Shown: positions 26,750 through 36,211, counted from the stretch's first letter. The stretch: 61,241 nt of DNA from Slackia sp. (GCA_030525985.1 JAUNDR010000001.1:30660-91900); one strand, 5' to 3'. Translations and numbers: made by a program. The notes: generated by a model not told the origin, from the letters alone.

Positions 26750-27835
26750 CTATCGATTGATACACGACGAATCGAACGAGAGCATGCGCGCCGAAGAAAC
26801 CGCATCGGCAAGCCAGGCCCGCACTTCGAATGCGACCCATATCAACGACGCCGCCGCAACTACGGCCCAAATCCACAACGACGCCTGGGCATAAAGCCAC
26901 GGAGCGCGCGCGGCTGCGCAATACGCTGCCGCAACCACCACGGCGCCCCATGCGGCGGCCGCCGCAAGCGCGCCCGCCCCGCCGAATCGCCGCGCCGCCG
27001 GCAGGCAGCCGGCAACCGTAATGCAGTAGGGAGCGAACGCGCAGACGAGCGCGAACGCAAACGACACATCGGCGTCGGAGTATGCGACGCACGCCGCCAC
27101 AACCGCTATCCCGACGGCATTCGAGCAGGCGAGCACGGCCATACGGGCGGCGGCGACGGATCGAGCGTCGTGCAGACACGACCGCTCCAGCTCCATGACG
27201 CCATATGTGCGAGACGACGCCGCTTCAGGCAAGCCGCACACCGCGATGGCCGCAGCGGCGAAGCAGCCATAGAGGCCCGACACCGCGGATTCGGCATCCG
27301 CAAGCGCGAAAGCCGCAGCGACCGCCACCACGAACGCCTGCAGCAACCACGAGCGTGCACTCATGAAACGCGCCTGATCGGCAACGAACCGCAACGTTTC
27401 GCACGCTCGCCCCCACGCGATACGCAAGCGAGCGGGCACAACGGATGCGTCCGTCGCTTGCCCATGAGTTTCCGCACGCTTCGCGCCGTCTGCAGCTTGT
27501 GCATCCTCGGCCAAACGCCGCACCTCCCGCACCGCCGCCTCCATGGCGGCCGCTTTCGCCGACCGGTCGGCAACGCCGCGCTGCGCACGGTAATGGGCAC
27601 GCAGCAACGCCTCGACATCGCCCTCGCGAACATCCGACGAACCGCCCGAAAGCCCTTCGTCTCGTCTGCCGCTCACATCGTTCGCAGCACGAAGAGCGCG
27701 CGCCGACTCACCGGCATCCGCGTTGTCGGCAGACACCGCAATGCGAAAATCACCGCTGGCTGCAGCGTTATCCGGCGATATCCTGCCTTCAACGCCGTCG
27801 ATGGCTTCGAGCATCTTGTTTTCGAAAGACCTCAC
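26750..27835 (-). CDS. Multi-spanning membrane protein, possible anti-sigma or third transporter subunit
   Basis: 361 residues. The first about 145 are polar and cytoplasmic (EALLRAHYRAQRGVADRSAK), and the rest holds about six hydrophobic segments (WLLQAFVVAVAAAFALADAE and others). Position suggests either a sigma-regulating membrane protein or an extra transporter subunit; no zinc-finger anti-sigma motif (HxxxCxxC) is visible. The start is the GTG at 27835, whose GTGA overlaps the TGA of the sigma gene and is preceded by GGGAGG; the longer frame from an upstream ATG is inside the sigma gene and unlikely. Confidence 0.7.
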   Translation of the reverse strand: MRSFENKMLEAIDGVEGRISPDNAAASGDFRIAVSADNADAGESARALRAANDVSGRRDEGLSGGSSDVREGDVEALLRAHYRAQRGVADRSAKAAAMEAAVREVRRLAEDAQAADGAKRAETHGQATDASVVPARLRIAWGRACETLRFVADQARFMSARSWLLQAFVVAVAAAFALADAESAVSGLYGCFAAAAIAVCGLPEAASSRTYGVMELERSCLHDARSVAAARMAVLACSNAVGIAVVAACVAYSDADVSFAFALVCAFAPYCITVAGCLPAARRFGGAGALAAAAAWGAVVVAAAYCAAARAPWLYAQASLWIWAVVAAASLIWVAFEVRAWLADAVSSARMLSFDSSCINR

Positions 27836-28383
27836 GCAAGCCTCCCATCCGATTCCAAGGCAAGAGCGTCGCTCACCTGCGCGAGCGCACGCTTGACCAG
27901 CCGGTTCATCGCAAAACGCGATATCCCCATGACGCATGCGGCATCCGCCACGCCGAGCCCCTGATCGAAGCGAAGCTCGATCGCCTCGCGTTCATCGGGA
28001 GCAAGGCCGGCGAGAACCGACTCCAGCTCGACAGGATATGCATCGTGCGTTTCGGGCTCCGCCGCCTCGTCGAGCTCGACCAGGTGCGGCGCCCTTCCCA
28101 ACGAGCGAGCCGCATCGGCGCAGACATTCCGCGCGATAGTCAGCAACAACGCCAGCGGTTTTCCGCGTTCGTCGTACGCCTTCGAACTGCGCACGAAGCG
28201 TAGGAACGCCTCTTGCGCCATATCCTCGGCGGCATCGCGCACGGGCGCATGGCGCCTGCAGTACGCCAAAACGTCGTCGTAATGCCACTCGACGATGCGC
28301 TCCACATCGGCCACATCGAGTATCGGTCCGCGCGAAGGCATATGATGCGCCGCATGCAGCGCGCGTTGGGTTCCGGTTATCAA
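27832..28383 (-). CDS. ECF-type RNA polymerase sigma factor
   Basis: 183 residues. Region 2 is seen in DVERIVEWHYDDVLAYCRRH and DAAEDMAQEAFLRFVRSS (region 2.2/2.3), region 4 in LAPDEREAIELRFDQGLGVA with the helix-turn-helix DAACVMGISRFAMNRLVKRA. It directs RNA polymerase to its own regulon, probably including this operon. The start is best read as TTG at 28383 after AGGAGG with a spacing of 10; the only good alternative, ATG at 28341, has no ribosome site. Its stop overlaps the start of the membrane-protein gene. Confidence 0.85.
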   Translation of the reverse strand: MITGTQRALHAAHHMPSRGPILDVADVERIVEWHYDDVLAYCRRHAPVRDAAEDMAQEAFLRFVRSSKAYDERGKPLALLLTIARNVCADAARSLGRAPHLVELDEAAEPETHDAYPVELESVLAGLAPDEREAIELRFDQGLGVADAACVMGISRFAMNRLVKRALAQVSDALALESDGRLA

Positions 28384-28864
28384 GCGTTTCTCACCTCCTA
28401 TCCTCTTTAACGACGGCGCAATGTGAAATGTGCGCGCCGATGCAAAAGAAATGCAGAAATATCGACGCCCCACCGAAGCGCCATCGAAGATCGCACGGAA
28501 AATCGCTTCCAAGGGAGAAAAACGACGGGTATGACACGGCAACGACTCGCATCCGAGATGTCGAAATCCCTCTTCGCCAGAATTAATACCCGTTTGATTC
28601 TTATGCGTAGATTAACTTGGCACACTTTTCCAAGCGCGATGTGACGCTCGTGCCATACCCGCAAAAAAATGGGAACGCACCGGGCGGAAGAATGCAAGAA
28701 GGCGCCCCGAAAAGGACGCCTTCCCGCGAATCTATAGGACAGGCCCAAAATTCCATCGCTCCATCGGGCGAAAACGTCGCCCCGCAACGAAATTCCCTGT
28801 CGGAGCCTGCCGCTCTTTCAGCATGCAACGCAATATCGCGATGCCGCCCGCCCGAACGGCGCGA
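28384..28864. other. Intergenic region upstream of the ECF sigma gene
   Basis: About 480 bp containing the promoter of the sigma operon and the 3' end of the cyclase gene. A hairpin GAAGGCGCCC / GGACGCCTTC at 28698-28723 (one mismatch) is followed on the minus strand by TTGCATTCTT and may terminate the cyclase transcript. The stretch 28480-28640 is lower in GC. No open frame here looks coding. Confidence 0.45.
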
Positions 28865-29617
28865 CTATTCGTCGCACACCGCCCATACGCGCGCGGGCAA
28901 GCCGGATGCGCCTTCGATGCGCGGCCATGCCACGAACACGATAGCGCCCGCCGGGGGCACCTTGTCCAGGTTCGCCATGATTTCAACCTGCAAATGGCAC
29001 GTGTCGAGCACATAGCGCTCGACCGCCAGATCATCGGCCTCGACCGCCAAATACGACGCATCGGTGTCGAACGTCTCATGACCGTTCATGGCAACGCCGC
29101 GCTCTTCGAACAGGAATTTCAGCGTTTCGATCGACCATCCGGGGCAATGCTCGCCGCCGTCTTCGTCCAGATTGCACAACGCATCGTAGCTCGGCCAACG
29201 CTTGTACCAATCGGTGCGCAACGCCACGAACGCCCCTTCGGGAATGCGGCCGTACTGCGCCTCGTAAGCCAGAATATCGTCGATGGTCACCGCATAATCG
29301 GGGTTTTCCACCGCCTTGTCGGAAATATCCACTACGCACAAAGGATAGGCGCTCTGCTCGACGCCGAATGCTTCGGCGGCGGGACGGCCTTGCACGAAGT
29401 GCATCGGAAAATCGACATGCGTTCCGAACTGACCGGGGAATTTATAGGTATGGATGCGGCACGAAAGCATTTCTTCGTCGTAATCGAACACGGTCTTGCA
29501 CAGTTCCACCGACCCGTCGGGGATGCCGCCCCAGTACGGGCTCTCGTTCGTCAAAGGATGGGTAAGATCCACCCATCGGCAACGCTTCAGTTTCTCAAGA
29601 TCGCTCCACAGACTCAT
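28865..29617 (-). CDS. Cyclase-family protein (kynurenine formamidase-like metal hydrolase)
   Basis: 250 residues. The family zinc/manganese signature HxGTHxDxPxH appears as FGTHVDFPMHF (residues about 64-74); further conserved blocks are VDLTHPLTNESPYWGG near the N terminus and PEGAFVALRTDWYKRW in the middle. Members hydrolyse formyl or cyclic amides (for example N-formylkynurenine, isatin); no kynurenine-pathway genes are nearby, so the substrate is unknown. Cytoplasmic. Single gene. Confidence 0.85.
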   Translation of the reverse strand: MSLWSDLEKLKRCRWVDLTHPLTNESPYWGGIPDGSVELCKTVFDYDEEMLSCRIHTYKFPGQFGTHVDFPMHFVQGRPAAEAFGVEQSAYPLCVVDISDKAVENPDYAVTIDDILAYEAQYGRIPEGAFVALRTDWYKRWPSYDALCNLDEDGGEHCPGWSIETLKFLFEERGVAMNGHETFDTDASYLAVEADDLAVERYVLDTCHLQVEIMANLDKVPPAGAIVFVAWPRIEGASGLPARVWAVCDE

Positions 29618-30079
29618 GACGCCTCCTTGCGCACAGCCGATCGAACACGCGCACCGATTCCTTCGCAGAATGAATCGTTCTTTCGAACGCCCAGGCAGGC
29701 ATCGAAAGCGACGCCGGCATATCGCCCGGAAAAGCCGGTTCGGCTCTACGAGCCATCACCTTCGAAAGAAAAAATCCCGCTTCGCCGACGCGATGCATTC
29801 GGCACGGATTCGAAAGAATCGCATCGATGCAGCGTATTCACACTATCGCCCGCTATTGTGCCGTATCGCGCACGAACTTGCACGCCGAAAATAGACCGCG
29901 GAAGAAGATAGCGGCAGTCGGGCATCGGCACATCGAGGGAAAAGGGGCGCCGGAGCGACTCAGCCGCCGAGAAAAAGCGATGCACCCGAGAGGCGGCATT
30001 CGTGCGAATGCGCAGAATCCGGCGAATCGCGCCGAACGGCATCCGGCACGCAGCGACCAAGGCCGTCGTCGCGAGAAAC
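29618..30079. other. Non-coding gap between cyclase gene and SLH protein terminator
   Basis: About 460 bp without a convincing gene. Several short open frames are Arg/Ala-rich and have no ribosome site. The promoter of the cyclase gene must be in the part next to 29618, but no clear hexamers were found. Confidence 0.45.
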
Positions 30080-30115
30080 GCAAGGGGCGCAGAGCCAAAG
30101 CCCGACGCCCCTTGC
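30080..30115 (-). terminator. Terminator of the SLH-domain protein gene
   Basis: GCAAGGGGCG and CGCCCCTTGC form a 10-bp stem with a 16-base loop, 39 bp beyond the stop codon, followed on the minus strand by GTTTCTC. Confidence 0.75.
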
Positions 30116-30153
30116 AAGCGTATGCGCTCTAGAAACAGACAATGTCCGCAGCG

Positions 30154-32787
30154 CTATGCGTACATGCCGTTGACCAGGCGCATGATCACGGCCGAAACCT
30201 CGGCGCGAGTGGCGCCGTCGGCGGGCGCGAGACGACCCGTGCCGTCGGCATGACCTGCAATCAGGCCCTCCGCCACCGCCCAGGCGACCGCCTCGCGGGC
30301 ATAGGGCAGCACCTCGTCCGCGTCGGAGAAGCCCGACAGATCGGCGCGGGCCGACGTGTCGAGGCCGAATGCCTCGGCGTAGCGCATCATGAACACCGCC
30401 ATCTGCTCGCGCGTCACCGCGTCGTCCCCGCCGAAGACCGAGCCGTCGCCGTAACCGTGCACGATTTTGTTCTCGACGCCCCACGACGCGGCGTCGGCGA
30501 ACCACTCGGAGCCCGTCACGTCGTCGAAGCCAAGATCCGCGAATGCCTCGGGCTCGGACTCGAGGCGGTGCAGCATGGTCACGAACATGGCGCGGGTGGC
30601 GCGGGCGTCGCCGTCGAAGCGCAGCGTCCCGTCGGCCTGGGGCACGCCCTCCAGGATGCCGCGGGCGGAGACGAAGTCGGCCGTGCCGTCCTCGCCGTAC
30701 CACGCGCCCGCCGTGTCGGGGAAGTCGGCCGAGGCGTCGACGACCTTCAGGCCAGCGTCGCCGGCAAGCGCCACCGCCACGCCGCCGTCGACGATGCCCG
30801 TCTTGGGCAGCGGGCGCCATGCGCCGTCGGCACCGCGAGCCATGACCACGACGCCTGCGGGCAGCTCGCCCTCGGGACCTTCGGCCACGGGCACGGTCAC
30901 CTTCACCGGGGCGCCCCCGGCCGCCTGCGCGGGGACCTTCACCTCGACGACGGGGGCCTCGGAGGCGTCGGCGGCGGGCTTTGAGGGTTCGACCGGCAGC
31001 ACGACCTCGCCGGATTCGGCGGCCTCCTTCGACACCGTGACCTCGACGGACTCCACGTTGCCCTCGGCGTCCTTCTCCACGACGGACTCGGTACCGTCCG
31101 CCGCCTCGGTGGTCACGGTCTGCGAGCCGTCGGGCCTGGTCTCGGTGGTCACGGTTGATCCGTCGGGCTTCTGCTCGATATCGACATCGGCATCAGGCTT
31201 CGACGGCGGAATCACAGGAGGAACGTACTTGGTCTCGACGGTATACACGGGAGGAACTGCCTGTTCGTCCACCGTCACAACAGCATCTTTGCCCAGGAAG
31301 CTGGTGCCCTGGCCTTCGGCGAGATTGTCTCCAGGATTGAAGCCGTGGAACGTACCGCCATTCACCGTGATAGTCGCATCGCCGGATTTATAATCATTGT
31401 CGCTGCAATTCAGCATGAAACGATAGTCTTTGCCGGTGGTACTCAATTGCCGAATCGAGAACTCTCCGCCATTGACGACCAAATCAGCCTTTCCATCAAG
31501 ATAGACGGCCGAGATATTACCCACAAATACGCCATCGTTAATCGTCAGCTTGGAACCGCCGCTAACGTCAAGGGCGTAGCAATCATTGGCCTTCGCTTTC
31601 ATCGTGCCGCCGCCGCTCACAACAAGCTCGGACCCGCCTCGAAGTGAAATGAGCGATACGTTCCTGCCCGCATAAATATTCTTTGTGTTCGTGATCGTTT
31701 TGCCATTCAAATCGAGCGCCAGCGATTTGCCGTCGACGATAACAATTTCGGTCAGCTCGATATCTTGGAGCAGTTTCACCGTGTCGCCGTCTCGAGCAAC
31801 CTTAACGGCGTCAGCAAGACTGGCGCAAAAAGCCGCAGATCCATCCGCCATCGCAAGCTCGACTTTTTCGCCAACGGGCGTCAGAACATTATTCGCCCAC
31901 TGATGTCCTTCAGGAGCCGCCAGCGATACGCCAGGCGCCTTGTCGACGGAAACCTTCTCGGCGCCGTGCGCGGCAACGAACTTCGCCTTAGAGAGATCGC
32001 CGCCGTTGATATGCAGCGAGAGCTTCGCATCGTTTCCAGAATAAAGCTCGATATTCCCCTCTATGACGCCCGCGTCTTCGGCGATGGTGACGTCGACGGC
32101 CTTGTAGTCCGCAAAACCGCATACGTCGAAGGCCGCCTGAGGACTCGCTTGGCCCGCAACGATGTTCGTGCCCTTTCCGATAACGACATTGCCATTGTTG
32201 TTGGACAGCGTATATTGCGTTTGGGCGCCGCCCGTCAAGTCGACGCCTTCGAGCGTGAGATTGCTGTAATTCTGAATGAGAATCTTGGCTTTATCGGAGG
32301 TTATGGCACCGTTCTTAATCACAATGTTGCTTCCCTGGAGAAGCTGGAATCCGTTCGTCTCGGTGCCCGCCGATCCGACGGTGCTTCCATCGATGGTATA
32401 GGTGAATCCGCCCAAATCGAACGTGAAATCGGTTCCGCTCTTCACAACCAGACCATTACCGGCGGCATTGTCGACAAGCCTGACAACGCTATCGGAAACC
32501 GTGCCGGCAGCAATGGCGTCGACGGCAGCCTGCAGACTATCGAACGACGTCTCACCGACCACGAACGGAGAGGCAGGCGCATCGGCGTCATAAGGCAATG
32601 AGCCGTCGGCCCCTTCCTGCGCCAGCATCTCGTCGACCACGTTGCCGCGCTCGTAGGCCTCCTGGCTTGCCGCCTGAGACGCGTCGGTATCGGCCGCGAA
32701 TGCCGCCGTCGGCACGCCGATTGCAGGAACCAATGCCGCAGAAAGCAGCACCGCCATGCCGCGGCCGGCTATTTTCTTCTGTTCCAT
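30154..32787 (-). CDS. S-layer homology (SLH) domain protein with beta-helix-like region
   Basis: 877 residues. Signal peptide MEQKKIAGRGMAVLLSAALV to about AAFA. Residues about 60-520 contain repeated beta-strand turns (GSNIVIKNGAITSDKAKILI, GGSKLTINDGVFVGNISAVY, KADLVVNGGEFSIRQL), typical of a right-handed parallel beta-helix. A Thr/Glu/Val-rich linker follows (SKPDADVDIEQKPDGSTVTT), then a beta-domain near 600-690. The last about 190 residues carry three SLH domains (DTAGAWYGEDGTADFVSARG; VTGSEWFADAASWGVENKIV; YAREAVAWAVAEGLIAGHAD), which bind pyruvylated wall polymers. The start at 32787 sits 6 bp after AAGGG. Base composition shifts sharply inside the gene (see findings). Confidence 0.85.
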   Translation of the reverse strand: MEQKKIAGRGMAVLLSAALVPAIGVPTAAFAADTDASQAASQEAYERGNVVDEMLAQEGADGSLPYDADAPASPFVVGETSFDSLQAAVDAIAAGTVSDSVVRLVDNAAGNGLVVKSGTDFTFDLGGFTYTIDGSTVGSAGTETNGFQLLQGSNIVIKNGAITSDKAKILIQNYSNLTLEGVDLTGGAQTQYTLSNNNGNVVIGKGTNIVAGQASPQAAFDVCGFADYKAVDVTIAEDAGVIEGNIELYSGNDAKLSLHINGGDLSKAKFVAAHGAEKVSVDKAPGVSLAAPEGHQWANNVLTPVGEKVELAMADGSAAFCASLADAVKVARDGDTVKLLQDIELTEIVIVDGKSLALDLNGKTITNTKNIYAGRNVSLISLRGGSELVVSGGGTMKAKANDCYALDVSGGSKLTINDGVFVGNISAVYLDGKADLVVNGGEFSIRQLSTTGKDYRFMLNCSDNDYKSGDATITVNGGTFHGFNPGDNLAEGQGTSFLGKDAVVTVDEQAVPPVYTVETKYVPPVIPPSKPDADVDIEQKPDGSTVTTETRPDGSQTVTTEAADGTESVVEKDAEGNVESVEVTVSKEAAESGEVVLPVEPSKPAADASEAPVVEVKVPAQAAGGAPVKVTVPVAEGPEGELPAGVVVMARGADGAWRPLPKTGIVDGGVAVALAGDAGLKVVDASADFPDTAGAWYGEDGTADFVSARGILEGVPQADGTLRFDGDARATRAMFVTMLHRLESEPEAFADLGFDDVTGSEWFADAASWGVENKIVHGYGDGSVFGGDDAVTREQMAVFMMRYAEAFGLDTSARADLSGFSDADEVLPYAREAVAWAVAEGLIAGHADGTGRLAPADGATRAEVSAVIMRLVNGMYA

Positions 32788-33164
32788 ATCCATCCCTTCC
32801 CCGGTACGGGAAAGGGCGGTCCGCCCGCAGGCAAACCGCCCCTCGTCTGTCGTTATATGAGCGGGAATTGTACACGCAACCCGCCCTCCGCGCAAAAGTC
32901 CACACGAAAGCACCAGGCGAAACGATGGACAACCTCCCCTTTCGACCTCCGCATTTTCGGGCAAGCGTTCGAAAATGCCTCCAGCAGGCATCGCCTTGCC
33001 GGCACGGAACCGAAAGCCCCGCCCTGCGCATTGCCGGGGGCATCGCGAAAGCCCTGTCGCCGATCGCATGCGCAGCCGCGGCGTACGCGTTCGCACCCGC
33101 TGGCGGCAAGGCGGCAACGGGCGCCGTCGACACGAAAACGTCCCGCTTGCCGCCGCTTACGCGA
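32788..33164. other. Upstream region of the SLH protein gene
   Basis: About 380 bp holding the SLH gene promoter and the 3' flank of the TSCPD gene. An open frame continues upstream of the chosen SLH start for 330 bp but is Arg/Cys-rich and not protein-like. No promoter could be fixed. Confidence 0.4.
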
Positions 33165-33416
33165 CTATTTCTCCTGCTCCATCGCAAGTTTGAGCGCCTG
33201 GGCCAGCTGGTCGGGACAACTCGTCGAGCGCGGACCGCACGTGGTGCCCTCGAGCAGCTCCGCCACACGTTCGGCGGGCATGCCTTCCACCAGCTTGCCG
33301 ATGCCTTTGAGGTTGCCGTTGCAGCCTCCCTCGAAGCTCACATCGCGCACCACGCCATCCACCACGTCGAACTGGATGGAACGCGAACAGGTTCCGCGCG
33401 TCTTATACGAATACAT
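33165..33416 (-). CDS. TIGR03905-family TSCPD domain protein
   Basis: 83 residues, the full length of the family. The pattern is complete: FDVVDGVVRDVSFEGGCNGN at the start, the glycine-rich GCNGNLKGIGKLVEGM, and CGPRSTSCPDQLAQAL ending in the TSCPD motif. The same domain occurs near the C terminus of class II ribonucleotide reductases; the free-standing family has no established function but four conserved cysteines suggest metal binding. Confidence 0.9.
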   Translation of the reverse strand: MYSYKTRGTCSRSIQFDVVDGVVRDVSFEGGCNGNLKGIGKLVEGMPAERVAELLEGTTCGPRSTSCPDQLAQALKLAMEQEK

Positions 33417-33614
33417 AGCCTTCCTTTCGTTTTACCGACGCACCCCGGCGGGCGCATCGCCTTGAATCCCCGAATCGCCCTCGCATCTTCGCACGCAGGT
33501 GCGACAGCGGCAAACCATCGACGCAACGCGAAGCATCCCGCGCATCTCGGGCGATGCCGAAACGCCGCGCGGACACGGCAACTCGATGACGCGCAGTCGC
33601 CTGGCGCGACCGCG

Positions 33615-34301
33615 CTATACGCTGTACGACCAGTCGGAGCCTTCCGCCCACAGCCCCCGCTCGACGTGATACGCATCGAGCTGCAGGGCCCTGAAGATGT
33701 TGAAATACGCATCGTCGGGCTTGAACTTGTGCGCCATGGCATAGCCGTCCGTCAGCATGCGCCCATTGAGCATCTTCGCCTTGATTTCGCTCGCATCGGT
33801 GAAGCTGTTCGGCTTGGCACTCCACACGAAGCGCAGCAGATTGCCGTCTTTATCGACATTCGACGTGTCTTTCTGCAGATAAACGGTGCTTCCTATGCTC
33901 ACTATGGCAGCAAGATGCTCGGCGGCGCGCCGGCCCTCGGGCGTGTTTTTCTTTTCGTCGGCATTCGACGCTTCAGGCGTGTTGATGCCCGTCAGGCGCA
34001 CGGTTTTCACCTCGCCCGCAAGCTCGACGCGCAGCGTGTCGCCGTCCACGATTTCTGTCACGACCGCCTCTTCGAGCGCCGTGGGAACCGCATGGCGCAA
34101 ACCGATCGACGCCACCTGATCGCCCGGCGCAAGCGCGGCCACCGCCTGCCTGTTCGCCTGATGGTTGGCGGAAAGCACCTGATCGGTCAGAACCTCGGAA
34201 GGGATGAACGCCTTTCCGCTGGCAAACGACAGCACCACGCCCACCACCAGCACCACTGCGGCGGCCATGGACTTCTGCTGTGTAGAGGTCAAACGCGACA
34301 T
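33615..34301 (-). CDS. Exported thermonuclease (staphylococcal nuclease-like)
   Basis: 228 residues. One N-terminal hydrophobic segment (MAAAVVLVVGVVLSFASGKA) acts as signal anchor. The SNase OB-fold follows with IVDGDTLRVELAGEVKTVRL, the catalytic Arg in RLTGINTPE, Glu in TPEGRRAAEHL and Arg in NLLRFVW, i.e. all three catalytic positions appear present. It cleaves DNA or RNA outside the membrane with calcium. The start at 34301 is inferred from the position of the signal anchor; the frame is open further upstream. Confidence 0.85.
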   Translation of the reverse strand: MSRLTSTQQKSMAAAVVLVVGVVLSFASGKAFIPSEVLTDQVLSANHQANRQAVAALAPGDQVASIGLRHAVPTALEEAVVTEIVDGDTLRVELAGEVKTVRLTGINTPEASNADEKKNTPEGRRAAEHLAAIVSIGSTVYLQKDTSNVDKDGNLLRFVWSAKPNSFTDASEIKAKMLNGRMLTDGYAMAHKFKPDDAYFNIFRALQLDAYHVERGLWAEGSDWSYSV

Positions 34302-34432
34302 GCCTGGATTATAATCGGCGACGTCTGAAAGAGGGCGGGCGAAGCGAATCAGCACGCCAACGCCACAGCGCACAGCAACGAAAACCGCGGCGCCGCCTGC
34401 GCGCGCCATCCGAATTCCGCAAGGAGGAACGC

Positions 34433-35212
34433 ATGCCCGATACGCACCGCACGATAACGGCGGCCCTCGTTGCAGCCATCCTCCTTGTTACCGCGCCCGC
34501 ATCGGCGATGGCCGCCGAATCGTCGGGCCGCACGGGAATCGACGGAGCCGCGGAAGCCCTGCGCAACGAGCTCGAGCCTTCCCTGCTCACGTTCGAAACC
34601 ATGCAGAAAGAGCGCGGGGCTCATCGCAGCATCGACATCAGCAACGCGCGCGTCCAAGGCCTGCAAGACGTCATGTACGACGGCAATCCCGTGCGACCCA
34701 CCATCACGCTGAAGCTCGAAAAGGAAACGCTCGTCGAAGGGTCCGACTTCGACGTGGTGTTCGGCGGGGACATCGTGAATCCGGGCAACGTTCCGGTAAC
34801 CGTGGTGGGCAAAGGGGCCTACACGGGATCGATCCAAACGGGATTCACCATTTTGCCGGGAGACCTCGCCTACGCCACCATCGACGTGATCGCCGACCAA
34901 AAGGCGACGGGAGAAGAACTGCAGCCCGCGCCTACGGTCGAGCTGGAAGGCAAAACCCTCACGGAGGGCGTCGATTACACCGTGGCATACTCCGACAATA
35001 TCGAGGAAGGAACCGCCTCGGTCGTGGTGACGGGCATCGGCAATTGCGCGGGGCAGCAACATGCCTCGTTCGAAGTGCTCGAAGAAGAGGACGAGGCGGA
35101 CGCCTTCTACGCCGCTCTCCCCTTCGTGGCGGGACCCGCCGCCATCGCCGCCATAGCGCTCGGCATCGTCGCCTTCACGCTGGCGCGGCGCAACAAGGAA
35201 GGCGCCCGATAA
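34433..35212 (+). CDS. Exported, membrane-anchored protein with two MBG/Ig-like repeats
   Basis: 259 residues. Signal peptide ends near SAMAAES (residues 1-24). Two repeats follow the common pattern Y/G-D-x-P-x-P-x-I/V-x-L....L..G.DF.V.(Y)..N.-G....V.G.G.Y/C.G: DVMYDGNPVRPTITLKLEKE and, about 77 residues later, ATGEELQPAPTVELEGKTLT, ending GIGNCAGQQHASFEV. A C-terminal helix (FVAGPAAIAAIALGIVAFTL) with RRNKEGAR anchors it in the membrane. Surface-exposed, function unknown. RBS GCAAGGAGGAACGC. Confidence 0.7.
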   Translation: MPDTHRTITAALVAAILLVTAPASAMAAESSGRTGIDGAAEALRNELEPSLLTFETMQKERGAHRSIDISNARVQGLQDVMYDGNPVRPTITLKLEKETLVEGSDFDVVFGGDIVNPGNVPVTVVGKGAYTGSIQTGFTILPGDLAYATIDVIADQKATGEELQPAPTVELEGKTLTEGVDYTVAYSDNIEEGTASVVVTGIGNCAGQQHASFEVLEEEDEADAFYAALPFVAGPAAIAAIALGIVAFTLARRNKEGAR

Positions 35213-35302
35213 CGCCTTGCAATAATGCGCCGCATGCGACGGGCGCCCCATCGCACTATGCGCGGCAAGGGCTGAAACGGCGGCGCCGCCGCGGCACGCA
35301 GA

Positions 35303-35779
35303 CTACCAAAGCGGCTCGTCGTCTTCCTGCTCGAACACGCCCCAAGCCTTCGAATCGGAGAAGGAAAGGAACTCCTCGACGGGGATGTCCATGCGCCGAA
35401 GCGTTTCGTCGAACGCGCCGCCGAAGAATTCCTCGAATTTCTCCTTCACGGCATCGTTGACCGGGCATGAGAACCACACCCATGCCACGCTCGGGCCGTT
35501 CGCCTCGCCGAAATCGGCGCCGAAACCCGCCTCGACGGGAGTTTCGTCCTTGTGCTGGATAACGAATCCGTCGATGGCGAAGCATCCCGTGAACGTCATG
35601 CGCGAGCGCACGCCCTCCACCGATTCATCCACCGCGTTCTCCCGTTCGAAGAATTCGATCGCGCCCGATGCGTTCGCGCCGGAATCCATCGCGCCATCGG
35701 CGGAAACGCCGTCTTGCCAGGCGGCACGCGCCATGGATGCCATCATCTGTGCGAACATGCCTTCATCAGCATTTTCCAT
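35303..35779 (-). CDS. Hypothetical protein, 158 aa
   Basis: No signal peptide, membrane segment or known motif. The protein is acidic and rich in Phe/Trp, with GPSVAWVWFSCPVNDAVKEK in the middle and an acidic end (FEQEDDEPLW). AAGGAG lies 8 bp before the ATG. It converges on the repeat-protein gene and probably stands alone. Confidence 0.55.
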   Translation of the reverse strand: MENADEGMFAQMMASMARAAWQDGVSADGAMDSGANASGAIEFFERENAVDESVEGVRSRMTFTGCFAIDGFVIQHKDETPVEAGFGADFGEANGPSVAWVWFSCPVNDAVKEKFEEFFGGAFDETLRRMDIPVEEFLSFSDSKAWGVFEQEDDEPLW

Positions 35780-35929
35780 AAGAGAACTCCTTGCTCAACG
35801 GATCGCGGCCGACAGTGCGGACAGGGCGCAAACGTCGCAGCGGCTTTTCACCGCCACGACGTCGAAAAGCGACGCGCCGAAGGAAGCGGCGGCGTCCTCG
35901 CCCTCATCGACCTATCCGGCAGCATACTG

Positions 35930-35960
35930 CAAAAACGGGCCTCGAACATATCGAGACCCG
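35930..35960 (-). terminator. Terminator of the copper operon
   Basis: CGGGTCTCGA, loop, TCGAGGCCCG (one mismatch) followed by TTTTTG on the minus strand, 45 bp behind the copA stop codon. Confidence 0.85.
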
Positions 35961-36004
35961 TCATGGAAAACCCTGGAAAACGGCAGAATCGCCTATGGAT
36001 GCGG

Positions 36005-36211
36005 CTATGCCATCGCGGCTTCGTAGCCTTCTTCCACCACGGCGGCGACAAGCGTTTCATCGGGCACATCGGCGCCGAGCTGCACCACGGCGCGGCCGCC
36101 ATCCAAATCGACCTCGACGGCGCTTACGCCCTCGACGGCTTCAAGCGCCTTTTGCACATGCGCCACGCAACGAACGCACATCATTCCTTCGACCTTCAAC
36201 GTCTTTTCCAT
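36005..36211 (-). CDS. Possible separate CopZ-like chaperone from an internal start in copA
   Basis: The last 68 codons of copA begin with an ATG that has its own ribosome site (AAGGATTTCACG, 7-base spacing, in front of MEKTLKVEGMMCVRC). The product would be a complete 68-residue copper chaperone with the MxCxxC metal loop and the beta-alpha-beta-beta-alpha-beta length of CopZ. This recalls E. coli, where a frameshift in copA yields a free chaperone, but here the mechanism would be internal initiation. Both products may be made. This is inference from the signal alone. Confidence 0.5.
   Translation of the reverse strand: MEKTLKVEGMMCVRCVAHVQKALEAVEGVSAVEVDLDGGRAVVQLGADVPDETLVAAVVEEGYEAAMA

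Noticed and set aside
29827-30132. A 101-codon frame between the cyclase gene and SLH protein
   Set aside because: Arg/His-rich, runs through the SLH terminator hairpin and has no ribosome site.
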